Origin: Prosopocoilus inquinatus
Lineage: Eukaryota; Arthropoda; Insecta; Coleoptera; Lucanidae
DNA length: 64,000 bases
NCBI GenBank assembly: GCA_036172665.1
Contig: CM069872.1
Coordinates: 59,754,101 to 59,818,100, forward strand
Direction: 5' to 3'
How positions within the stretch are numbered: the first letter of the stretch is position 1; each line of letters opens with the position of its first letter. The notes beneath the pieces were generated by a model that worked only from the letters and a program-made list of their open reading frames with translations, was not told the origin of the DNA and did no database searches. Positions 36,934-49,350 of the stretch are shown here, piece after piece. The position numbers and the translations under genes are program-made.

Positions 36934-37065
36934 AGGATTTTAGGTCACATAACAAGGAAAAGAAGGCAAAAAGGAGAGTGGACACCTAGAACAAAATGGC
37001 TGGATGCTTTAAAGGAAGACGCTAGGAGCACAGAATTGGCAACACAGCACCTGCGGAGCTGGATT
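36934..37065 (+). pseudogene. LINE reverse-transcriptase C-terminal remnant
   Basis: One plus-strand frame reads RILGHITRKRR, then TPRTKWLDALKEDAR and a short tail ending LRSW. The pattern GH-hydrophobic-R, then a basic run, PRTKW-L-D and KED-R is the signature of the region after the reverse transcriptase in many non-LTR retrotransposons (usual form GHVxR ... GRPRxxWLDxVxEDLR). Upstream, 36550-36930 is purine-rich and contains stops; a weak second echo (KGRKEWKK) lies near 36690. No intact catalytic YADD region is present, so only an eroded 3' piece remains. Confidence 0.55.
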
Positions 37066-40008
37066 TCTCATATTTCTTTAAAAAGCCCAAACTTTTCAAT
37101 GAAACGGATCTATTTTACTGTTTATTTTGATCCAGTGAAATGCAACTTGGAAATAAAATTTACTGATATCTTGCAATCACAATCATGCAACTACTTAAAT
37201 TTCTCTGAATTTAAAACTTCCAAAGTTTAATTATCGCAATTACTTTTGTAAAGTAGTACTTGTATCAAGCTAGACAGAATTAATTTTCTATCATCGACGC
37301 TCAGACATTTCTGTGAAGCAATTTACTGCATCGTATTCCTGGTAAATTACTTTTTAATTAAAAGCAGAAAACGAACGAAGCTGTATTATAACTAATTAAC
37401 GTGCAGTTTATTCTGTTCTTCATCGAGAGGATCACTGTGTACTCGGGTTGTTATAATACACGTTTTGTACGAGAATTATGCCAGAAAACAATATCGACCG
37501 TTGCATTACAAAAGGGGAATGAGGCTTCAGAGTTTCGTGAAAAGCAGGACGAAATGTGATTAGAGAAATTCAGCGTCGCTGGCAGTTCCACAACAAAATA
37601 GTCAAAGTTTCGCGATCTCCTTCGCGTTTGTTACACTCATCGTAATTAAAGAGCAAAATGAGAGGAGCCTTCTCGGGAAAGTCGACGCGGAATTTGTTAT
37701 GTATAACGAAAATTTACCGAACAACTTTCAGTTAGTAAGTTAGACAGCGAATTCGAGTTTAATTCGCTGTAAGCTCTCGTGATATTTATTGTTTCCTATA
37801 ATTCAGGATGAAGTTCTCTTTCTCAATGTGTCGCGTAATCCTCTCGGATACGTGCGAAAGATAAATAGGTACCCCCTCCCCCTCGATATGTTTACGATCC
37901 TGTATTCGCATCAGGACACGAATACATGTTTCCAAATAAAACTACATCATATTTCCGCTTGCACTACAAATTCCAGTTAATTTGTGTGGCGGTGCTGTAC
38001 TCACGTGTGTTATGTCTGCACCATAATTCATCCGTAACAACAAAACAGTTATATTTATGTAGCACGAAATTTTAAAATGCGTTTTTCCATTTACAAAACT
38101 CGTTTTTGTTTTGTTATTACACGTAACTTCAGCCAACATCGTAACGACCGCGAGTTATTTATTTAGATATTTAGTTTAATTTATTAATGCAATGAAAAGA
38201 AAAATATCAAATATTTTCGAATCGGTTTAAATGGAACCGCAGCATACCATGAAAAGCACGTTACTTTTCTTCAACATCAAACAAAAAATGGCCCGGAAAT
38301 GAGATAAGACACGTGCTTTTATTAAGCTTCAGAGTCCAAATATCAACGCGTTATATGAATTAAGGTTGCTCGTTGCAATTCAGATTTGTATTATTTTTGA
38401 AACTGCAAAGTGCAATTATAATGCAAAATTTCTATCCCTTCTGTCGATTCAGCAGTTTTAGTTTCTCAGATAAAAATGCAACACAGAACTAGTGGAATAC
38501 TTGTCGTATCAAGGTTCGCCATGAAATTTACAAATCAAATTACATTTGGTATGTGATATTTAACAAAAAGATTATTATGTGAAGATCAGGTATTGTTTAT
38601 ATGAGCTGGCGTCGCAAGTCTAAATGAAAACTTTGTCTCAGATTGGAATAAAAAATAAAATCAATTTCTGTACAGATAGGAAAGTCGAATTCTTACAACA
38701 TCATTGGTGGTTAGGAGCGGGGAGGCAAGGAGAGACATGCATATGTGCGATTGTTTTAGACAGAAGAATATTGTCAAGTGAAAATACGATCGCAACTACC
38801 GCCAAGTCCTGTAATTCAATTTAATGTTGCAACATGCAGTTTTGCCACAGATAAACGTCTAGCCGAGCAATTTTATTTATTACTACATGTGTTGCTGCCA
38901 CCTGAAACTTTAGAGGCTATGAGATATTGTTCAAATAAAATCTACCCCCTAGCACACACGCTCGCTCACAATCAGACAACTTTCCAAACGATTTTATCAT
39001 GCAGGGACGCAATTCAATTCAAATGACATTTTGTATTACTAAAAGCGGCTTTTTTAATTTAGTGACCAGATTTATTTTCTTCTTGTTTGGAATGGCATCA
39101 ACTGCACGTGCTGTACCTACTAATACTAATACGTAAATGAATATAAAAACGCGTTTGATTTGTAATTGCGGTAATATCGTTATTGATGATGTCCGGTGAC
39201 AACTGTGCGCGAAAATGCGCATGAAATGGATCGTTTGAAATTACAGTGATTTATTAAAACAATGGAGGAGGAAATGTCCGCGTCAATCTAGTAATAATTC
39301 GCGCAAATGAACGTTCGCAATTTATTCATTCGCACTCGATGAATTTTAAATTTCCGCGACGACTTTGAATCATTACCGTTAGGCAGTAATATACTATAAA
39401 AAAATTTTAATCGACGCAGAAACAAACAATAATAAATAACTGCCACATGCGTTCATTTTATGTTCAATTGAACAAAAAAACACACGACTGTTAATTTACT
39501 ATTATTATAAATAATAATCGCCGTGCTGACGACTATTAATAATCCTTAAAAGCAACATTTGTTTAAATTATATAGATATTATGAAACTCATGTGAAACGA
39601 TTTCGATCGACTTTGTTTGTGCGGAAAGATTAATAAATCAATAATTTTGTTTGAGTTCACCCGCTGAGGGTGGCGGCGCCGTAACAACGGAAACGCGAGC
39701 CACAAAATTCGGTCAAGAATTGATTCTGATTCTTGAAGTTTGAAAACAAACCTTAAACGTAGCTAAATAGAGAAATGCAGTTGCATGTGAACCAAAATGC
39801 TTTTCAAGTAGGAAATTCACAAAGCAAAACCGTGAAGCAAGGAAGAGGAAGGCAATTTGCCAAGTTAGAGTTTCTATGTATTGGATTATGTTATAATCAA
39901 GGCGTGCAATTCTATTCCATTTCTGTTTTCTGGAATAATCATAAAATGATTGAATCTGTTTTACTGGTTGCTTCAAACATTGTTTTCTTTTTTTTTTGTA
40001 TACTAACC

Positions 40009-40030
40009 GAACACGAATCGATTCGTGTTC
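40009..40030. repeat. 22-bp perfect palindrome
   Basis: The sequence is gaacacgaatc followed at once by its complement. It could be a dimeric protein-binding site or chance. Confidence 0.9.
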
Positions 40031-41224
40031 TATTTTCAATATTTTAACAGAATGGACAGATGTATGTATTTAATGGCACATTCATCGACCGGGCTATAGC
40101 CAATTTGTGGCTACTGCCAACCAATTTATTACCAAATCCGTTGTCAAAAACTTGAATGTAACGGCACAAATAAATTCATCACCAAAATTACTGTTGTTGT
40201 ATTTAAATAATAAACCGATGATTTCAAAACTGGCTTTTGAGACTTTGTTTACCAAACACTCATTGTTTATTTTAAGTGCATTTTGATAAGTATAACAGTT
40301 TGAAATTAATTTCGCGAATAAAGATACAACTCTTCATGTTGTGTGTTTTGGAATTACGCCTTTTGAAAAACAGTAACTGTTATGCTACGCTGCTAAATCG
40401 TGAACCTAACCAGAGGCGTCACGGACACATCTGGAAGCGTGCAGACTATTCTATACGAGTCAATGTCCTTTCTTATGTGAGTGGCCTGCGAATCAGGATT
40501 AAATTAATTTAAAAAGGAGTCTGCAGCGAAAATATTCTTCGGCAAGCCACATTTATTACAGCGACAAAATCATTTCCAGAGTTCATTTAACATTTTCACT
40601 TTTTCCCATCTACGTCAGCCGTTGAATTATTAAGCACGTTGAGATAGCCTCTCAGATCTTCGGGGACGTTTCCAAGGGACCTCGTGCAATCTTAATTTAT
40701 GAGGTGTCAAGAATTTTTGCGGATGCAGAATTCATAAGCACATATGGTTGCTTGCAGTGAAGATAACTCACGAGTATACCGGCGGGGATTTTCGAACCGG
40801 AGATCCAGCATTAAAAATATATCTCCGCACTATCTTAGGGAATAAATCTGCTAGTGGAGAAAACCAAACGTGAACGTGTGCATGTGTATAAATAAACAAC
40901 GGGGGGCGCTTTACTCTTGCGTGCCGAACAAAGCGCCTAGCAACAAAATAGGTCATCGATTGATACGATTATAAATTTAACTTTTACTTTTCAGGTCACC
41001 AAGGCACACGTAAGTGCTTGAAGTGAAGGGGATTTTTCATTTTTATGAACCGTCCATGAATTTGGGGCAAATTGTCCTCTAACTGCTGCAGTGGACCCGT
41101 ATTGATTTTATAAAACCGACATATTTGCTGTCGAATGAGTGGATGAATATATTAAAGTGAAATTGCTGTTTCGTTAATGAATTCGAATAAAACTAGAATT
41201 ACCTATAACTTTGAATTTTATTGA

Positions 41225-41272
41225 AGTCATTTATTTTAAGAGTCATTTATTTTAAAAGTCATTTATATTAGA
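41225..41272 (+). repeat. Minisatellite, 3 x 16 bp
   Basis: Units agtcatttattttaag (41225), agtcatttattttaaa (41241) and agtcatttatattaga (41257) follow each other without a gap. Confidence 0.9.
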
Positions 41273-41617
41273 AACTACACGCAAGGTGTGACTATAAAAT
41301 TTCGGAACTTGTTGTCGGGTATGATTGTAACAATATCTTAGAAACGTCATCCTAGTTGTATAATTAAATTAAGTTTGTAGTATCGGGGAAGCCATGGAGG
41401 AGATGGCCCTTAAAAGAACCAAATATTAAGGTTGCGTTTAATAAAATTTAGAGCGCAAGTAACGTTTGATTCAAAACTTAGGAGGCGAACGGCTCGCAGA
41501 AAAATTGAGAATTTCATCAAGATGTCGCCTAAAACGATGGACAGAGACGAAACCAAAGTCAGGAAAACATAATTCCAAAGTTAAAATTAAAAACTAACAA
41601 TGTTGACAACTATTTAT

Positions 41618-41776
41618 TTGTAACCATCCTAATAAATAGTGAGAAAACCCCTCGACCACATTAATTCACTGAAAGCGCTTTCAGTGAATTAATGTGGTCG
41701 AGGGGTTTTCTCACTATTTATTTGGATTACAGCCACAGGTTTTGTGTTGCTTTGTGATTATTGTAACCATCCTAAT
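41618..41776. repeat. 16-base direct repeats around the palindrome
   Basis: ttgtaaccatcctaat occurs at 41618-41633 and again at 41761-41776. The pair brackets the palindrome and 38 further bases, as if the block between had been inserted or copied in with duplication of a short flank. A 10-base word (actatttatt) is present just before, and again at the right edge of, the palindrome. Confidence 0.85.
41631..41722. repeat. Perfect 92-bp palindrome without spacer
   Basis: Every base from 41631 to 41676 is complementary to 41722 back to 41677; the symmetry breaks at 41630/41723. There is no loop. It has no TIR-transposon hallmarks of its own. Confidence 0.95.
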
Positions 41777-44700
41777 TTATTATTAATCATTTTTTTTAAT
41801 CCGTTCAAAATTTTGGATCCAAATAAGACAAAACCTCATTAAGCAAGTTCACTTGAAAGGCAGGTATAATTTGACACTGAATCAACCCATCAGAAGAGTA
41901 ATTAATAAAGGCATGATGTAAAATCACGTTCCAAGCAGTGCAGTAAAGTGCGCTCGACAAAGACCAAAGGCATGGTGGAGTCGTTTATTTTCGTCGGAAA
42001 AATCCAGATTACCTCGTTTGTCTTTCACATCCAAAGTGCATCCGCTTTAAACACGTTTCAGCAAATTCCTCCTCGAAGCTGAGGACGCTCTCTCTCCCCA
42101 CGATCGCGGGTCATGATTGATGGGGCAAAGTTCGCCTAATTTGTCGACGCGCTTCAAAAATGCTTTTAAAAAAAAATTTAACGCGTTTTAAAACGAAGGC
42201 GAACGAAACAGGAATTTGATACAAAAAATTAATACTGCACCTAAAATTTGAATAATTGAGTTAGTTGTCACTGGGAAAAATTCGTTGAAGGGTTTCTTGT
42301 ATTAATGAAGTCGGCAGTCACATTTTAAAGTATGAATTAAAGCCGATTAACTTTGCCTACGTACCATTGACCCAAAAAGAAATTTGATTTGCGAGCAAAG
42401 CAGACGTCGGAGATTCATGTTAGACAAATTAAGCGTGTGTCGGTAACAGTATTTATGAAATGCTAACTGAAAAATGTTGTCAATGAAACCTAAAAGTCGG
42501 CCATAGCGTCTCATTAGATCCTAACTCAGTATAAATAGTTGATATGTAGGTATTTGTAGTTATAAATTTAGCTCTCCGTATAGGTATAAATTCATCAAAA
42601 AGAGAGAAAATAGATGGCGCGTTGAAAAGTTTCTGCCGGAATGAAAGACAAACGCAGGCGAAGATTTACGTATCACCGTTTTGTCGTAATTATAGCCCCT
42701 GAGTTTATCTACTTCGTGTCACTCGTTAACGGTTCGATGTATTTATGGCGGGAAAGACAGGCAGTTTATTTTCGGCGCTAAACTACTTCAAATGTCTCAG
42801 TTATTTGAAAAGGACAAGGTAAAAATAACTTGCCGTTAGTATCAAATAGCACAGTTAGTGGCAGTACGCCGCTCCTTTACATCAAATATTATACTAGAGA
42901 ACATTCTTGGTTCCTCAAAATTAATCTTGTTTTGCTGCTGCGGATCTTCCTTCTTTCCGGGCGCGTCTGCACATAAATCATCTGCTTTTTATCTCATGCA
43001 AGAACTACAACGTTGTTGCAATTCTTTATGGCAGATGAGAATGAGATCGGGGAAGCGTTGAGGTGTAAGGCATAACGCTCTGGAATGGTTGAGAGTATTA
43101 GCAGAGTCACATCTGTCGCTTATTCATAAGTTTTCTGTGTCGATGATTCACTCCCTATTCAAACATGTCTCTGTTTTACATTGCGTTGATAAAATTTAAC
43201 TTTTCATACTAACGGCCGAGCGAGTACCTACTCTCTGAAAATCTATCATACAATGTGGAAACCCATTTGTTTTACATTACAGTTTGAATGATGAGGATGC
43301 TAAGGAAAGATGGCTACATAGTGGGGTTCCCCTTTGTGTCTTAACTTGTATACAACCTGTTACGTAACAAAAATCGATATCCAAATTGTGTACGTATATT
43401 ACATTCAGCTCCTACTTCCGAAACTAACTTTCTACTTTGTTTTTTTTTTAACAATGGATTTTGTTGTACCCATTTCATCCCTTTCTGAGGATGACAGAAA
43501 AAAGTGTTTCTGTTTCTCATAATAATAATTAATAGAAATAACAGTTTTCATTTGTAAGGCTTTGTGGTACGTACATATAACGGGCTGACGCAATTATCTG
43601 TCATCCTAATTACCGTCCTGAATATAATTTTATTCGACGACTGCAACAAAGCGTACGTCATAAACAACATGTGCGCTTCCTCAAACCGTAAATTTCGCAT
43701 ATGCATGTAACAATAGAACATTACAAAATCCGGGGGAGGAGACAATGTATTAGTTCCATTTGTTGTAATGGTGCAGCATTGTATGTACGTGCAACGTTCG
43801 GTGGAGTCGCATGAAGTCCTTCGTAAATTAACCATCTAAGATACGGAAAGCAATATTTTCAGTCACAAGTTTCTTTATTGAAATCCGTAAATATAGCCAA
43901 TTCATAATATAATTGTTGTTAACATTGTATGTAATTTATTGGAAATGAATAAGCGATCTTAATGAATGAAAAAAAGAGAAAAAGAGTGACAAACTGACAT
44001 ATACGTACAGAATTGAAACTATGGGATAAAGATTAGTTAGTGGGCCAATACAACTAAACAAAGTAGAATTCTCCGAGGAGACTGCAAGACTGACGCCAGA
44101 TGCAAAGTTCACTTACAAAATGAGTCAGGAAATCACACATGCATAGCGTTATAGAAAATTAAAATTTTCAAAGAAGAAAGGGGGTTAAATTAGAAATTTA
44201 ATTTTTATATCATTTTTTTTTTTTAGTAATTAGTAAAACCACAACGACCACAAGGAGCCCTTGTAAGTAATCATTTTCTCAATCATTTAACCCCCCGTCC
44301 GTCACAGAAACTTGCCAGGCATTCGCGAGAGTTTTTCTGAACACAACTGACTTTGTAATTTCCAGTGGTTGCTACTGTGCCAATTTCAAACCTTAATCAA
44401 GGTGATACATATTACCATGTTATTAAATAAACTTCAATTTATTTAAAGCTTAAAGTAATTTTGAATTAGTTCTTGGGTGGAGAAAAGCTTTTCCCTCGAT
44501 TCTGAAACAAATCTCGACGTGTTCTGCCGAGTAAATATATTTAAAAAAAATTAAGCACCTACATAGTTTGTAATTAGTTTGAAAGTAGAACCAGAGCCTC
44601 GCCGAACATCGCAAAAAATCTGCAAATTAGGTGCAGCTTAATGCAGACAACGTTAACGTTTTATCTCGCTAATTAAACGCAAATTTCATGTAGTTGCTTA

Positions 44701-46108
44701 ATGCACGAGTATATCTGGCGAAAAGTTAGGAACGGCTTCGGGCAAAGAAACTCCGGGACGTAGCAACTAGCGTACGCTTCCAATTCCAATTTCGTCGAAT
44801 CAATCAATTATCGGTTTGGAATTATTATTATTATTATAAATAAAAGTTTTCAAACTTTAACCGAACAATATTTAAAGTGGCAGCACTCGACGTCTCACTA
44901 TCGATTAATGAAGCTATCAATTGATAGTGAAACCTTGAGTTCTCTTTCCACCTTGAATACTGTCCGGATAAAGTTTAAAAACTTTTATTTACAGTTTTCA
45001 TTGTGAAATTATTATTATTTTTATAGATAAGATAAAATGGTCGGTCGTAATGCAGTGCAATATGTACGTTTTGATTTACGCAGACAATCACGAAACATAG
45101 CCGAATCCGATTAATTAATTAAATAGAAACACATAAATCACCGGCGTGAATATTTACATAATTTATAAAATATTATCTGCGTCCCCTATAAATTACGCTG
45201 CGCAGGTATTTATTAACATTAACGATGGATTTATCATAAAGTTTGTGACATGAGGAGGCGATGAATGAATGGCGTGGCGCTGAACACAAAATGATAAATT
45301 AAAGCGTCGGACTTTTGCATGTTGTTGCAATTTTCACAATGTCGCTGCTGTTTACTTTTCAGGAAACAACATTCCGGCATTTGTTTTCGTTTAGAACTCA
45401 AACTTCTGTTCACTGATTCGATGTTTTATGCATTCGAATGAATACGAATTTTCAGCAGCGCGGGGTAGTTGTTGCTTTTGCATTTCTTTTAGAGTTAAAG
45501 AAACAACTCTGGTGTTTATATTAGAATTCAATGCATACACAAGATGTTTTAGTTTTTTTCTTTAACATCTTTTTCACAACATAAAAATTATGTGAGGAAG
45601 AAGGCAAAATTGTATTCGAATTACGTACTGCGTCTGCGTTCCAATTTATTATTAGGGACTATTAGGTCACGTCCTGATTCAGGTCGGATCACTCGTTTGC
45701 TGCGACATGATTTAAGTCGAGCTGGTAGCCCTTTCATGTGTTGTCAATCCACACAAATTTTATTGTTGGTTTTATGTCGACTAACTTTTTTTTTCATCCA
45801 AATGAGGAAACTCTTCCACTACAAAAAAAAGTAACTCTAAATAAAATGGCGCCCTACAAAGGGCCTCTCCAGGAAAATGCATAAAAAAGAGATTGCTACT
45901 TACCCCCTATCTCTTTGATCTCTAAGAATTAGCAGATATAGGCGAAGCTACAAGCTATTAAGCTGCGTGCACACAGTTCTCCGTTGAAGAATTGAAGTCG
46001 ACGCAAACGCAATACCTTCGATTAACTCACCGTTAAACGAAGAGCAAGGGTAGTGGAGGAGAATTCGGGTTCTAATTGTTTTATATCCGTTTTTTATAAA
46101 GTATTACC
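41777..46108. other. 4.3 kb AT-rich non-coding DNA
   Basis: No gene recognised. A CTCF-like tagatggcgc lies at 42611-42620. The minus frame 43835-43548 (95 codons) and plus frame 45592-45834 (GTG start, Arg-rich) show no domain. Confidence 0.4.
42609..42620 (+). promoter_or_regulatory. CTCF-like motif
   Basis: aatagatggcgc contains the AGATGGCGC core of CTCF sites but lacks CCA upstream. Weak on its own. Confidence 0.25.
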
Positions 46109-46117
46109 TATTATTTT

Positions 46118-46276
46118 ATTTTAGAAAAATTTTGTGCAAATCGTTTTTGATTGCAGTGAGAACCTCGAGCAGCCTCTGGACAGCTGCTTCAGCCCTGCTT
46201 GGGGCTTCTTCAGCAGAAACGTAGCTCGACATTCTCACTGCAATCAAAAACGATTTGCACAAAATTTTTCTAAAAT
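46118..46276. repeat. 45-bp perfect inverted arms around the ribozyme
   Basis: 46118-46162 and 46232-46276 are exact reverse complements. They extend stem I of the ribozyme into a hairpin of about 60 pairs interrupted only by small internal loops. In copy 1 the matching arms (16747-16788 and 16856-16900) are clearly imperfect. Confidence 0.95.
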
Positions 46277-46412
46277 CTTTCATTATGCTTTGACAGCAAG
46301 CATGGCCGCCTTGCATGGGGGACTCATTAGGAGCAAATCCCGCTTCAATTTGTCTATCCTACTGCAATGTTAGGTCAAAAAGCGATAGTAAGATGTCGCT
46401 ATTTTATATGTT
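46121..46412 (-). mobile_element. Penelope-like or retrozyme-like insertion, copy 2
   Basis: A 12-base direct repeat (tattattttatt) lies at 46109-46120 and 46413-46424, so the ~290-bp unit is a clean insertion. Minus-strand order: a ~135-base head starting catataaaatagcgacatc, an arm, the hammerhead (46229-46165) and the inverted arm. The head is the same sequence that is present twice, inverted, in copy 1. There is no coding sequence. A solitary ~290-bp hammerhead unit fits either a truncated Penelope-like terminal repeat or a non-autonomous animal retrozyme; the window cannot decide. Confidence 0.75.
46165..46229 (-). ncRNA. Hammerhead ribozyme with a core substitution
   Basis: The layout matches copy 1: stem I UCGAGC/GCUCGA plus GUUUCUG/CAGAGGC, CUGAAGA core, stem II AGCCC/GGGCU with loop CAAGCA, and GUC before the expected cut (between 46179 and 46178). 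The second core block reads GAAG instead of GAAA (46190-46187), so the A at position 15.1 is G and could only wobble-pair with U16.1. Cleavage is probably weak, though this is inference. Confidence 0.8.
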
Positions 46413-46424
46413 TATTATTTTATT

Positions 46425-49050
46425 GTTATTATAACACCGTTTACAGTTTATAATACCCTTGCCCGTGACGTGTAGGCAACACATTTTGCCAAAGTTTTTA
46501 CATTTCAGCCCCCGTTTAAATAAAATAATTAATAAAGTGGACAAGTCTCCTTTACAAAAAAAAATTTAAAAATTACTGTTTTCGGTTTACTGAACAAACG
46601 CGTAATTGAACGGCACAGCAATTTCAAAATTTCCGGGCTCTACCTACTATATTTATTTTGGGGCGATATTTGTATCCAGGAAAAATGTACCGGAAATAGC
46701 TTTCGAAAGTTAATCAAAATTTTATTTATGCGGTCCCCGTTTGGAAAAAGCGGCACCGTCTCGATTTGCCATAATTTAGAACTTTTTTTTAATGCGGTAT
46801 CGCGGCGCTCGTTCGATTCGTTGCTGAATAAACTATGAATTTGTTTTGCCGGACAATAGTGTTGTTTGTTTTATAATTCCCGAAGTAATTTATTACGCAA
46901 AATGCAGGCATTTCAGCGTTCATTTTAAAGCGAGGAGAAGCGTTCGTTTCATGGTAAATTATTTAAATTACGATTGATCGACTTTGAAACGGGAGTAACT
47001 AATTCGATTGTGTTCGCGTGCAATCGAATAAATATTTTTATGGTTTGAAACATTTAGTAAAATAAATACATATGATTTGATTTAAATTATATTTGATTAT
47101 GAATACTATGTGTTGCGTTTTTTTTTTTAAATTTTCAAACTTACTTGACATTTCTATCACATGCAGTTTTCGAAAGTTTAGAATGTTATACATAATGAAC
47201 TTTGTTGAAAATGAGTTAGATATTCCCCATTGGGCAGAGTAAATTCTGCACATTACTCTCAAAATTATCGCGCGAAAAATTAATTCGGTTAAAAGCAGAC
47301 ATGTTGTGGTGGCAAAACATAAGACAAATGATAAATTTATGCGCTCCCCGACTTTGAGGTTGACGCTGTGGAGTTATTAGGCGAATTAGAGCTTAAAGCA
47401 GCTTGCTTTAAGCGAACCTTGAAGTTGAAGATAAACGTCGTCTTCACAGCAACAGCAGCAAAAAAAACGAACCTTTTCGCCGCCAAGTTTCGAACGTCAA
47501 CAAAGGCCAAGGCGATGAACATCATAAATTAGGGGGACATCCCCGAATTGGCAGAGCGTCGTCGGAAACAAAACGGAAAAAGAGCGACTCATTTTCCGCA
47601 AACAACCGAACCCATACAAATAAATCGACACGGATGATTTATCTCGATAATATACATTCGGGCATAAAAGTTACGCCAGAAATAATGAATATTTCATGGA
47701 GGTTTTTACGGCCGGCTTATTCCTGATTGATCGCTTCCCGGGTCGTCCCCCTCGCAATCATAAAGAATAAGCCCATAACAATTACCTAAATTGGCTCGCG
47801 CCACCGTCCCAAAATAACAACTGTCCATTACGTATTTACTATTATTTGACTGATTTGCATAAAACAACAAAACAGTGTGTACGTCCGTTCATTTATGCAA
47901 TAAGTTCGATGATGAATGGACTGCACATATTCCGCAATCAATGGTCATGAAAACAATATTCCCATTAAATTCGAAATTTATTGTAATTTCAGCCTTTTCT
48001 CCTAATTCAGAGAATCGTTAATATAAATTTTATTAATTAAATTAGTTGCAAGTTAGTTTCGGATTGCAGTGGACTTTCCGAGCATCCATTGGACAGGTGA
48101 AATACTGCAAAAAAAAATGTTCACCATTTTCTTTTTTTAATACACTAAACAAATGATTAATACTTCGCCCGTCCTTCCATTAAAAAAGAAAACTGAAATT
48201 GGATGCGTTCAAAGGACACATAGCGAAACAAATTTTAGTGCTCTCACGATAAAGTTTCTGAACGTGCTCCTGTAGGGTTTGTGTGTGCGAGACATTCTTC
48301 ATCCTCGCCGTCATCTGTTTTTTTTACCAGATATCCTAGGAATTGCCGGGCTTTAGTGATGAATGAATTAATAACAAATCTTAGGGGTGGCCTTCTCTAA
48401 TACTGTATTTTTCCACAAAAAAAAAAAATTGTTCTAGTCGTGAAAGTAACAATTCATTAGAGTTCTGTTGGTATTTATTGAAATAAAAATAAATTATCTG
48501 GAGTGCCTAAATAATTTAAGAAGCCACAGTTTACATTTGTTTAGAAATTGTTTCAGTCTGTTAATTAGGTTTTTAATTATTTTTTTTTTTTTGTTTTTCA
48601 TCAAGTGTACTACAAACTGAAATGCATAACATTTCCAATTTAATTCAAACGCTTTCGACTGTAGGTGCCCCGCTGCACGTTAATCAATCTCGCAGCTCAA
48701 ATCCATTATTGGATTACACAGAAACGTTTAAATCTGTACCACGCCACACTTTTTTTTGTAAATTATAAAAAAGTGCGCGCAATTTTCTAAACTTCTACAG
48801 CCAAGCACACTAATCCTTCGAAAACTGGAAACGAAGTTTTTGAATTTAATAGACTGCTTTCCCACAAATCCACGTTTAGAATTTAATCTTTAGTTAAAAA
48901 GTTAGGGGGAGGGGGGGTGATTCACATTTTTAGCATCGACCTCATACATAAGTTAAGCACGACTCAAGTAACACATACATAAAAATTTGTTGCACACCAT
49001 TACAGAGAGCTTTTATAAATAATGTATAACAGAGGATTGTGTAGGGTTTA
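46425..49050. other. AT-rich non-coding DNA
   Basis: No gene recognised. A small perfect hairpin (10-bp stem, 3-base loop) lies at 47391-47413. Long T or A tracts are frequent near 48410-48610. Confidence 0.4.
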
Positions 49051-49052
49051 TA

Positions 49053-49348
49053 CAGGGTGTTTCCTAAGTACGATCCATAATTTCAGGGTGAAATTCCTTG
49101 CGTTATTTTAATGAAATTATTTTATATAAACATATTCCGAGATACAGGGTGTAAAAGTAAAATTTCAAACAGTTTTTTTTATTGTTTTTATTATTTCTTA
49201 GTGCTCCTAACAATGCACGACAATAAATGTCTCTTGCATTTTCTACCTAATACTAACTGATTATTACAATTATTATCAGAAAAATGGCCCGGTAGTACAA
49301 TCATCAGGAATTACACCCTGAAGTTACGGTCCGTACTTAGGAAACACG
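49053..49348. mobile_element. 296-bp foldback MITE with TA flank
   Basis: The left end cagggtgtttcctaagtacg is matched in inverted orientation by ccgtacttaggaaacacg at 49331-49348. A second inverted pair lies just inside (tttcagggtgaaattcc against ggaattacaccctgaa). TA flanks at 49051-49052 and 49349-49350. An inner cagggtgtaaa word at about 49145 echoes the terminus. No transposase. Confidence 0.8.
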
Positions 49349-49350
49349 TA

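Larger units (their letters stand above)
37066..41608. other. 4.5 kb AT-rich non-coding DNA
   Basis: No gene recognised. Contains a 22-bp perfect palindrome (40009-40030) and three copies of a 16-base unit (41225-41272). Two overlapping frames on opposite strands around 39713-40047 share that palindrome and are not genes. Confidence 0.4.

Noticed and set aside
40780..40805. ttcgaaccgg words (also near 1690 and 8164) as tRNA T-arms
   Set aside because: Flanking bases do not form a T-stem, anticodon arm or acceptor stem.
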